Shown: piece by piece, positions 26,595-35,600 of the stretch | How positions within the stretch are numbered: the first letter of the stretch is position 1 | Layout: each line of letters starts with the position of its first letter | Assembly: GCF_017168145.1 (NCBI RefSeq) | Contig: NZ_JADQTL010000008.1 | Span: 62,001-126,000, forward strand | DNA: 64,000 nucleotides | Source: Anaerovorax sp. IOR16 | Lineage (GTDB): Bacteria; Bacillota; Clostridia; Peptostreptococcales; Anaerovoracaceae | Reading direction: 5' to 3' | The notes under the pieces: model-generated | Told to the model about the DNA's origin: nothing | What the model saw: only the letters and a program-made list of their open reading frames with translations | Databases searched by the model: none | Translations under genes and position numbers: made by a program

Positions 26595-28017
26595 AGGCAT
26601 GCCCTTTCATTGTTATAGTAACCGTAGTTCCTTCATTTAATTTGCTGTCAAAGTCAATGGTAAATCCATGCATTTTTAATATTTGATCACATAAAGCTAA
26701 GCCAAGCCCAGCACCGCCCTGTTTTCTAGCTCGTGACTTATCTACCATATAAAAAGCATCTTTTATTTTTAATAATTCCTCTTCTTCCATTCCTTTTCCA
26801 TTATCTATAATTTTTACTTTATATTGCTGTTCCTCTACTTTCCCTTGTACAAATATTGTTCCGCTATGATCAAAAGCTTTTCTTGCATTATCAATAATAT
26901 TAAGAAATACTGTTTTCATAAGCTCTGGTTCAAACGATAAAATCACATCCTCAATTTCAGTTTGCAAATAAATATCTGATTGACTTAATTGATTTTCCAC
27001 TACTGCAAATATCTCATCAAAAAATGTCTTAATTGATATATCTACCGGATATATCTCCTGATTCTTAACTACAATAAATTCTAAGAGTCGCATTGAAAGC
27101 ATCTCCAGTCTTTTTCCTTCTGTATATATATAATTTGCACAAAGATGTATTCTATCTTTGTCCATTTCTTTTCTTCGAAGCATATCAGAATATCCGATTA
27201 TCGAGGTAAGTGGTGTTTTTAATTCATGGGAAAAGGCACCGACAAACATTTCTTTTTTTTCTGCTTCATCCTCAAGCAAATGTATTTTTTCTTCCAAATC
27301 ATCTGCCATTTTGTTAAAGTTCGAAGAAAGCAATGCAAATTCATCTTCACCAGAAATGATAACTCTTTTTTCTAGCTTTCCAGCAGAAATCTCTTTCGTT
27401 ACTTTACTCAAAGACACAATCGGTTTTATTAAGATTTTCGATAATAAAAAGGTAATAATACCTGCTAACAATAACATACCTAAAATAATCTTAACCAATA
27501 ATTGATATTGCTCTCTTTGCGTTTCAAAAATATAAGAAACATTACGAACAGTTTCAATATGGTAATCATATCCTAAAAAAACAGCAGGTCTTAATGCTTG
27601 TAAGTAAATCCCTTCTTTCGTTTTTTTTAAGGTATATCCTTTTTCATCTTCACTCATTGAATTTAATAAATTTTTATCAAATTGTTTGTCCAACGACGAA
27701 AATAAGATTCCTATGTCATCACTTATAACAGTAAATAAGATTTTCCCATTGGAATTTTTAATATTAATAGATTCAGAAATATTGGATATAAAATCAAAAA
27801 CTTCAGAATCCAATTCACCTGTAAAATAATATTGATCCATAAACCTTAATTCATTATTCAGTGAATAATACACCATATCCCCTAACTCATAAGCAATATT
27901 AGCCTCATTTTTTATAAGTGCATTCATATTGGAGTTAACTAAAAAATATCCTCCCATAGAAAAGCAGGTAATGCTTACGAACATAGTAGTAAAGAATATC
28001 TTCCAAAAAAAATTCAA
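26584..28017 (-). CDS. Sensor histidine kinase
   Basis: A 477-residue membrane kinase. It has two helices (about 7-27 and 173-193) enclosing an extracellular domain of about 145 residues, then HAMP (about 195-245), HisKA with FSHELKTPLTSIIGY (His near 263) and HATPase_c with NIIDNARKAF, DNGKGM and GGAGLGLALC. It should autophosphorylate on the His and pass phosphate to the response regulator encoded just upstream. Translation starts at TTG 28017, seven bases after GGAGG, and its first four bases overlap the regulator's stop codon. Confidence 0.93.
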   Translation of the reverse strand: MNFFWKIFFTTMFVSITCFSMGGYFLVNSNMNALIKNEANIAYELGDMVYYSLNNELRFMDQYYFTGELDSEVFDFISNISESINIKNSNGKILFTVISDDIGILFSSLDKQFDKNLLNSMSEDEKGYTLKKTKEGIYLQALRPAVFLGYDYHIETVRNVSYIFETQREQYQLLVKIILGMLLLAGIITFLLSKILIKPIVSLSKVTKEISAGKLEKRVIISGEDEFALLSSNFNKMADDLEEKIHLLEDEAEKKEMFVGAFSHELKTPLTSIIGYSDMLRRKEMDKDRIHLCANYIYTEGKRLEMLSMRLLEFIVVKNQEIYPVDISIKTFFDEIFAVVENQLSQSDIYLQTEIEDVILSFEPELMKTVFLNIIDNARKAFDHSGTIFVQGKVEEQQYKVKIIDNGKGMEEEELLKIKDAFYMVDKSRARKQGGAGLGLALCDQILKMHGFTIDFDSKLNEGTTVTITMKGHAYEK

Positions 28018-28673
28018 TCCGTAACCTCCAGCCGATAACCAACTTTATAAAGTGATACAATTTGCTTCTCTAATGATAATTTTTTTCGCATTCTTTGTAC
28101 GTGTAAATCAACGGTTCTACTGTCACCCATGTATTCTTCTCCCCAAACTTGAGAATAGATTTGACTTCGATACAACGCTTTATTTTTATTTCTTGCAAAT
28201 AAAACAAGCAGATCAAATTCTTTCACCGTTAAATTAATCGGTTCATTGTTTTTATAAACCATTCTTGCCAGAATATCAATTTTGATATCAGAAAAACTGA
28301 TCTGTTGCGAAGTTTTATTATATCTTCGAAGAACCCTCTCCACACGAGCCAAAAGTTCCATAATATCAAACGGTTTTGTCATATAATCTTCTGCGCCGGC
28401 TTTCAGTCCTTTTACTTTATCTTTTACACTTACTTTTGCTGTTAAAAAAATGACTGGTATTTCAAAGGATTTGATATACTCAATTAACTCATATCCATCA
28501 ATTTTAGGTAACATGATATCTAATAAAATTAAATCAAACACTTGTTTTTCTATTAAATTTGCAGCTTCTTCACCATCATAGGCACAAGTACAATCATAGC
28601 CTTCATCAAGTAAATTCATCTTAATTAAATCAGAAATAGATTTTTCATCTTCAACAATTAATATTTTTATCAT
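28014..28673 (-). CDS. OmpR/PhoB-family response regulator
   Basis: A 219-residue DNA-binding regulator. The receiver domain has the acidic pair EDE near residue 8, the phospho-acceptor Asp in LILLDIMLPKIDG (about 52) and the conserved Lys in MTKPFD (about 102). A winged-helix output domain follows, ending with SRTVDLHVQRMRKKL. It is first in a three-gene operon with the histidine kinase and a membrane accessory protein. Target genes are not evident. Confidence 0.94.
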   Translation of the reverse strand: MIKILIVEDEKSISDLIKMNLLDEGYDCTCAYDGEEAANLIEKQVFDLILLDIMLPKIDGYELIEYIKSFEIPVIFLTAKVSVKDKVKGLKAGAEDYMTKPFDIMELLARVERVLRRYNKTSQQISFSDIKIDILARMVYKNNEPINLTVKEFDLLVLFARNKNKALYRSQIYSQVWGEEYMGDSRTVDLHVQRMRKKLSLEKQIVSLYKVGYRLEVTD

Positions 28674-28753
28674 TATCCTTTGACCTCCATTGATTCATAA
28701 TGCATAATACATCATAATTGTATCCAAATTGTATCTACCATCTTATTTAATAT

Positions 28754-28836
28754 TTAATTCTTTCTTCTTGGCTTTCGAACAGAAATAAACAATATTGTAC
28801 TGCATGCCAGCAGAATTGGTTTACTATTTTGACATC
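28754..28836 (-). other. Orphan frame with membrane-anchor-like end
   Basis: Between the HD-GYP gene and the response regulator, one minus frame reads KPILLACSTILFISVR followed by KPRRKN and a stop. It is like the hydrophobic, basic tail of a wall- or membrane-anchored protein. The frame has no start codon. A nearby ATG (MNKMSK) is in another frame. It may be the remnant of a decayed surface gene or chance. Confidence 0.2.
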
Positions 28837-28868
28837 TTATTCATTATATCTTTTTTATTAATTCTATA

Positions 28869-31448
28869 TTATAACTTGTCCGTTCCATTATTATCCTGTT
28901 CTCTTTGTAAAACTGTCACAAATATTTCCACAATATCCGGTGAAAACTGTGTTCCGGAATGACGGATCAGTTCTTTTATCGCATCCTCTTGACTAAGAGC
29001 TTTTCGATAAACTCTGTCATTGGTCATTGCATCAAAAGCATCTGCAACGGCTAGAATGCGGCAGTATATAGGAATTTCTTCACCCTTTAGACCTTTTGGA
29101 TACCCATTTCCATCCCAACGTTCATGATGAAATAAAATATATTCTGAAACAAGTGAAAGCTCAGGTGCATTTTGAGTAATGCGATAGCCGATTTCCGAAT
29201 GCTTTTTCATCTCATTCCATTCCTCCGGAGTAAGAATACCGGGCTTTTTTAGAACGCTTTGATGTATTCCCACTTTTCCAATGTCATGCAATAAAGATAG
29301 CAGCGATAATTCATTCATTGCTTTATCCGTAAGATTCAGTTCCTTCCCAATTGCTTTGCAATATTTTGAAAGCCTTTTAGCATGTTGCTCGGTTTCCATA
29401 CTTCTTTCATAAAGCGTAGCTAGTAATGTATTAATTATCGTATTTCTATAACTTTTTCCTTCTAATAATTTTTGATGGTACATCCACTCTTCTGCCTGCC
29501 GAATCACATAATCTAGTTTCTGATTTTTTTCTGTTCTCTCTGCACAGCCTAAAGAGACACTCAAATGTAAAGTGCCAGCTTTTTTGTTCTTAAATTTCTC
29601 TTTTAATTTTTCAATCATTCTTTCAGCATAATCAATAGTTGCATTTGGAAGAAGCAATAAAAATTCATCTCCGCCCCATCGAGCAATAATATCATCCTTG
29701 TCACAGGTTTCTTTAAAAACCTCTGACACTTTTTTCAACAGCTCGCCACCCATTTTATGTCCAAAAACATCATTTGTAATTTTAAGACCATTTACATCTC
29801 CCATTACAACAGAAATTGGAATATGTCTGTCATAGTCTAATCTTCGAATTTCCTCCTCAATAAAACGACGGTTGTAAAGGCCCGTAAGAGCATCATGATA
29901 ACTGAGAAAAAGTATTTTATTTTGCTGCGCTTTCTCTACTCTGATATCACGGAACACCATTACTACACCAAAGGTCTCCCCATCTTCATTTTTTATCGGT
30001 GCAGCACTGTCTGCAATCGTAATTCTTTGACCATTTTTATTGATCAAAAAAGTATGATTTGCAAGACCAATTATCTTTCCAGTTCGAAGAACTTTTTTTA
30101 TTGGATTTTCAACCAGTTCTTCAGTTTCTTCATTTCTTAGTATAAAAACTCCTTCAAAATCTATTCCGACAGCCTCATCATTACTCCATCCTACAATCTC
30201 TTCCGCTACTTTATTCAGTGACGTAATTTTACCATTTGTATCAGTTGTAACAACTCCGTCTCCAATCGATTTTAAAGTTGTATTCAATAACTCTTTTTCA
30301 CGAAATAAATTTTTCCGATATGTCTCTCGATCCGTAACATCAAAAATGATAGAAAAAAGCTGCGGTTGTTCTAACTCTCCAATTGGACAGGAATATACCT
30401 CTACAAGTCTGATTTCTCCACTACACAAACGATGCGGAAAAATAAAATGCTCTTTTTTACGTTCAAATGCAGATTTTCTTAATTTCGCAGTTTCTTCTGC
30501 CGGCAGCATATTAATTTCTTGTATGTTCATACGTAAGAGTTCGGATTTTCGATAACCATAGAAATCACATGCAGAAGGATTAACATCCAATATTCTCCCG
30601 GTAATGGGATCAATAATCAGCATATTTGCGATGTGATCACTGAACATGGATTGCAGTCGCTGTAAAAGAACAAGATGGTTTTCTTGGAGTTCTTTATATT
30701 TTGTAATATCCTTTCGAGAAACAATAATATATTGATGTTCCGATTCGGTAGCGAGGGATAAGCTGGTTAAAAAATTGTACATTCTACCGTTTGTATGTAA
30801 AGTTTCCTCTAAAATAAGATTTTTGTTTTCCTTGATTGGCTGTAAATAAAATTCATTAAGATCTCTTCCATCATGCTCACCCCATACTTCTACCGGAGTT
30901 TTTCCTATAATATCGCTATTTTGTAATCCGGTAACCTTTTCGTGAGCAGCATTCAGACATATATAGTAAAAATCATTGTTTTTATATTCGGCCATAAACA
31001 TTGCATCTTGTGTACTATTAAATACAAAATCAAGATTAGTTCTTGTCTCTTCCAATTCTTTTTTCTGCTGCATCAATTCGCTTAAAATTAATTTTTCCTG
31101 TGTGATATTGCGTAATAGGATTGCAAACATATCATTGTCTATTATAAAAGCATTAAGGTGATACCACTCATTTTGGAGTTCGAAATAGACCTCTTTTAAT
31201 TCAGCATTTTTATATTTTGTTAATCTATCATATAATTCATTATCATCAATTCCTAATTTTTTAAAAAAGTCGGATGTACTTGCACTGATTAGAGCTTCAC
31301 GACTTACTTCGAATGTTGATTCAAAGTTAGGATTTAATTCAACAAAAATACTGTCAACAACTTTACCATTTTGATCATAAACAAACCGATTGCAAGCAAA
31401 TGCATAAGGGAATTGGCGAATAAGCAGATTTGATAATCTCTCCATCAT
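28869..31448 (-). CDS. PAS-GGDEF-HD-GYP cyclic di-GMP regulator
   Basis: A cytoplasmic protein of about 859 residues with at least three or four PAS-type sensor domains, then GGDEF (RWGGDEFLLL, about 590) and HD-GYP (SLLHDIGK about 720; HHERWDGNGYPKGLKGEEIP about 770). GGDEF domains make cyclic di-GMP and HD-GYP domains degrade it; both active-site signatures are intact here. The inhibitory RxxD site five residues before GGDEF reads DKDD, so product inhibition is probably absent. The start at 31448 (MMERLSNLL) is preceded by AGAGAGG; the longer start at 31490 is not supported. It is transcribed alone. Confidence 0.9.
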   Translation of the reverse strand: MMERLSNLLIRQFPYAFACNRFVYDQNGKVVDSIFVELNPNFESTFEVSREALISASTSDFFKKLGIDDNELYDRLTKYKNAELKEVYFELQNEWYHLNAFIIDNDMFAILLRNITQEKLILSELMQQKKELEETRTNLDFVFNSTQDAMFMAEYKNNDFYYICLNAAHEKVTGLQNSDIIGKTPVEVWGEHDGRDLNEFYLQPIKENKNLILEETLHTNGRMYNFLTSLSLATESEHQYIIVSRKDITKYKELQENHLVLLQRLQSMFSDHIANMLIIDPITGRILDVNPSACDFYGYRKSELLRMNIQEINMLPAEETAKLRKSAFERKKEHFIFPHRLCSGEIRLVEVYSCPIGELEQPQLFSIIFDVTDRETYRKNLFREKELLNTTLKSIGDGVVTTDTNGKITSLNKVAEEIVGWSNDEAVGIDFEGVFILRNEETEELVENPIKKVLRTGKIIGLANHTFLINKNGQRITIADSAAPIKNEDGETFGVVMVFRDIRVEKAQQNKILFLSYHDALTGLYNRRFIEEEIRRLDYDRHIPISVVMGDVNGLKITNDVFGHKMGGELLKKVSEVFKETCDKDDIIARWGGDEFLLLLPNATIDYAERMIEKLKEKFKNKKAGTLHLSVSLGCAERTEKNQKLDYVIRQAEEWMYHQKLLEGKSYRNTIINTLLATLYERSMETEQHAKRLSKYCKAIGKELNLTDKAMNELSLLSLLHDIGKVGIHQSVLKKPGILTPEEWNEMKKHSEIGYRITQNAPELSLVSEYILFHHERWDGNGYPKGLKGEEIPIYCRILAVADAFDAMTNDRVYRKALSQEDAIKELIRHSGTQFSPDIVEIFVTVLQREQDNNGTDKL

Positions 31449-31682
31449 GAATAACCATCCTCTCTTTTGTTCATTCCACAAGCGATACAATATTCTATTT
31501 TCATCATAACTTTAGCTGGCTTAACTGTGCATCAATAGGTTATCGGCAATGTTTTACCAAAAGATTCCTATATTTATTATCATATTCCCATGGCAATTTT
31601 ATGTCAATTAATAGAATATAAAGTCGACTGACAATAAATCTAGATACTTTTCAGTCAAATTATCATACAGAAATAAAAAAAA

Positions 31683-31714
31683 GACGAGAATGAGACTTTC
31701 GCTTCATTTTCGCC
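31683..31714. terminator. Bidirectional terminator downstream of the DNA glycosylase gene
   Basis: Imperfect 11-12 base arms (GACGAGAATGA and TTCATTTTCGCC), with eight or more A on the left and eight T on the right. It lies 36 bases after the glycosylase stop codon. Confidence 0.75.
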
Positions 31715-31750
31715 TTTTTTTTGAGTAATTAATTATTTATACTATTCAAA

Positions 31751-32566
31751 TTACACATTTCCATTTTTTAAATCAAAATAAAAAATATATTGTTGAATAA
31801 TACCCGTATATCCTAAAAATGTTTCAAATGGAAACCCTTTTGGATAATATTGATTTAAAACCTTTTTGATATGTGTATCGATCGGAAAAGCATCCAAATG
31901 ATGCAGTGAAAACAGACAAATACAATCAGCCACTTTTTCTCCAACTCCGGATAGCTTAATCAATTCTACTTTTGCATCCTTATAATCCATTTTCTTTAAA
32001 GCATTAATGTCAACCTCTTTATTCAAAATACTTTTCGCTGTATTTAAAATATATCTACTCCTATAACCCAAATTGCAATCTCTTAATTCTTCTTCGGTTG
32101 CTCCGGCTAAGGCTTGAATTGTTGGAAAATCATAATATATTTCAGTTTTGTTAATAAATTTTTTCTCTCCATATTTTTCACACAATAATTCTATACATTT
32201 CCTAATTCTTTTGATGTTATTTTGCTGTGAAATAATAAAGGATATAATGATTTCCCAAACATCCTGCTCTAATATTCGAATGCCCTTTCCAAATTGAACT
32301 GCACGATACAAATACTCGTCTTCTTCAGTTACAGACTCAATGAATCGTTTGTAATCGGTATTTAAATCAAAATAGTGTTCCCAAACCTGAACATACTCTT
32401 CCGGTGTACAATGGAATGTTATTTCATTTTGATCCTGTTCCAGTTCTAAATATCGTCCCAATGCAATCATTGAATATTTATTCTCTTCAATTTTCTTTAG
32501 TCGGAAGCACTGGCCCGACTCACATATTTGTTCTATTGAGAAATTACAGTCATTTACTTTTATCAT
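31751..32566 (-). CDS. ogg: Ogg1-type 8-oxoguanine DNA glycosylase/AP lyase
   Basis: A 271-residue base-excision repair enzyme. The N-terminal Ogg domain (SIEQICESGQCFRLKKIEENKY) and a helix-hairpin-helix-GPD domain are both present. The hairpin and catalytic loop read KLSGVGEKVADCICLFSLHH, with the Schiff-base lysine at residue 211. The conserved Asp is in AFPIDTHI (D230). Length and motif spacing match clostridial Ogg enzymes that remove 8-oxoguanine. It is monocistronic, with an ATG start. Confidence 0.9.
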   Translation of the reverse strand: MIKVNDCNFSIEQICESGQCFRLKKIEENKYSMIALGRYLELEQDQNEITFHCTPEEYVQVWEHYFDLNTDYKRFIESVTEEDEYLYRAVQFGKGIRILEQDVWEIIISFIISQQNNIKRIRKCIELLCEKYGEKKFINKTEIYYDFPTIQALAGATEEELRDCNLGYRSRYILNTAKSILNKEVDINALKKMDYKDAKVELIKLSGVGEKVADCICLFSLHHLDAFPIDTHIKKVLNQYYPKGFPFETFLGYTGIIQQYIFYFDLKNGNV

Positions 32567-32688
32567 TCTTTATTTCCAACCTATTGAGTTCATAATTATT
32601 TTATAAGAAATCAACTTCCTATCATCTTTTTAACTCTAACTATTTTTTTATGTATACTATGTAACATTGAAGACTTCCACACTTATTT

Positions 32689-35600
32689 TTACATGCGAAG
32701 CAGCTCAATCATGCTAAATAAAATTTGAGCAATCTCCGCGCGTGTTGCTGTTCCTGTTGGATTAAGTGTGTTGTTATATCCATGTATAATATCTCTCGAT
32801 ACAAGATATTTTGTAGCCTCCATCGCATAGTCTGATATTTTATCTAAATCATTAAATTCATCAACTGAAAGATTTTTACCTTCTATATCTACATTTTTTT
32901 GAATCATTACCATATAGAAAATATACATAATATCTTGACGAGTGATTGGCTCATTTGGATTAAATAAATCCTCATCTACTGGAGGTAATACTCCTAATGC
33001 TTTTAATGTCGATATTGGCATAGAGTAATACTTATCATCCGCTACATCTACAAAACTTTTTGTGTTTTCACTAGTTAAATTAAAATACCTTGAAATAAGT
33101 GTAACAAAATCTGCTTTTGATATCGTTTCATTTGGTGCAAATTTTGTTTCAGAAGTCCCCATGATCACTCCTCTTACAGCGAGTGCCTCTATCGCCTTTT
33201 TAGCCCAGTGACTTTTAGTATCTTCAAATGACTTTTCTACATATTCAATTCTATATTTTATGCCTTTTTCACTTATAAAGGATATTTCATCATCTACAAT
33301 AATAGCATCTTTCATTATCTTCTCGCTGCCGTCTTTAAAAATAGCTTTCACTATATATCTATGTCGTTCTTCTTCATTAACATTTATTTTAGTTGTTATA
33401 AAATGAAGGTCATCACCGCTTCTAATATTTATTATAGTAACTGGTCGCCCATTTTCATCTGTTGTATTTTCTGTAGTGATTGTTTTTTTGCTTGTTGACA
33501 CAGACTTTTTCTTTTCCCATTGTGCATATAATGTCATAGTAGCATTATTTATTGCACTAAGGTTAACTATACTTTCTCCATCAAGATAATTTATACCACT
33601 CCCATCTGAAATTGTATTCCAACCTTTAAAATTGTAACCTATTTTTGTTAACGTATTGTTAGATAAGTTTGCTGAAATACCATATGTAAATGTTTGATTA
33701 TGCATAGGAACATTAGAAGAAGTTTCACTTCCTGTGCCTAGGTTTGCATCAAATATTATGTTATAGGTATTTGGTGTCCATTTTGCATAAAGAGTCGTAT
33801 TTTCTGTCACCGTATCTACATCAAAATCCCATTTAGTATTAAATTCAGAATCTTTATACCAATTTTCAAAAGTATATCCGGTTTTTATTGGATTGTCCGG
33901 TTTTGATATTTTGGTATCATAATCTGCATTAATATTTGGGACATCACTTCCATTGTTCACATCAAATATTATATTATAGGTATTTGGCGTCCATTTTGCA
34001 TAAAGAGTCGTATCTTCTTTTATTGTATCTTCATTAAAATTCCATAAAATTTTAAGTTCAGAATCTTTATACCAATTTTCAAACGTATATCCGATTTTTA
34101 TTGGATTGTCCGGTTTTGATATTTTGGTATCATAATTTGCATTAATATTGGGGACATTACTTCCATTGTTCACATCAAATATTATATTATAAGTATTTGG
34201 TGTCCATTTTGCATAAAGAGTCGTATTTTCTGTTACCGTATCTGCATCAAAATTCCATAAAATTTTAAGTTCAGAATCTTTATACCAATTTTCAAACGTA
34301 TATCCGGTTTTTATTGGATTGTCCGGTTTTGATATTTTGGTATCATAACCTACATTAATATTTGGAACATTACTTCCATTGTTTACATCAAAGCGAACCT
34401 CAAAACCGGTTACATTAACTGTAACATCCGTGTATTTCATACCATCTAATGTAAAAATAGTGATTGTTGCTGTACCTACTGCCTTCCCCTCAACTGTAGC
34501 ATTGTTATCAACACTAACAATACTTGGGTCGCTAGAAACATATTTAATCAGCTTAAATGTTGCATCACTTGGTAATACAATTGGGTTTAATGTAAATGTT
34601 TGATTCATTTTTAAGTTTAATTCTGTTTGTTCGACCGTTATATCTGTAGGCGCAATTATTTGACTCTTTAAAGTAGGATAATTACCTTCTTCTATATCCC
34701 AAACATCATTAAAGTCAAATGAACGAAAACTACTAGCCGTTTTTTTTGTATCATCCGTTTTATCATAAAGAACACAATCAGAAATAACTGGATCGCCATA
34801 CATATCATAAAAATATTTAAAAATATCAACACCGCCAAATTGATATATGTTATAAGCATGAGCGAATTTTCCACTTATGCTTCCTATGCTATATTCATTA
34901 TTTATGGTATAGCATCTTACTGTATTTGATGGTGCGTCCCATTCAGCTCTATCAACACCTAATATTCCATAATCACTACCAATTTCTCCTGTGTTATAGC
35001 AATCTTCAATACTGCCATCGCTTATTCCAGCAATCCCACCAATTTCTACATAATTATTTCTTTCAAGAGATGGGGTACTTATTGATACATCATTATAAGA
35101 TGTTCGAATCGTTCCACATTTATTTTGTCCTGTAATCCCACCGATGCATGATTGACTAGAGCTATATATTCCGTTTGAATTTACATCACCTAAATTAGCA
35201 CATTTCTCTATAATTCCTGTATTTTTACCAGCAATCCCTCCTAGGCAATAATATTGTAAATAACTAGAAAATCTCCCTGATTGGCTAAATGTAACCGTTG
35301 ACTTATTTACACAGTTGAAAATAATTCCGTCATTCCTTCCTGCAATCACACCAACAGCTACACTTTTATCTTTCGTATTACTATATCTTATATTACAGTT
35401 TTCTAAAGTAATATCTGTTATTGTTCCATGATTCATTCCAAAAATACCTACGTATGTTTGATCATCGGTTCGATCTATATTCATGTTAGAAATAGTATAG
35501 CCATTTCCATCAAAAATACCTCTAAAATCTATTGGAATAAACCCTTTGCCATCATAATAATAATCTCCACCGACGCTAGTCGCTGGTCCCATATCTATAT

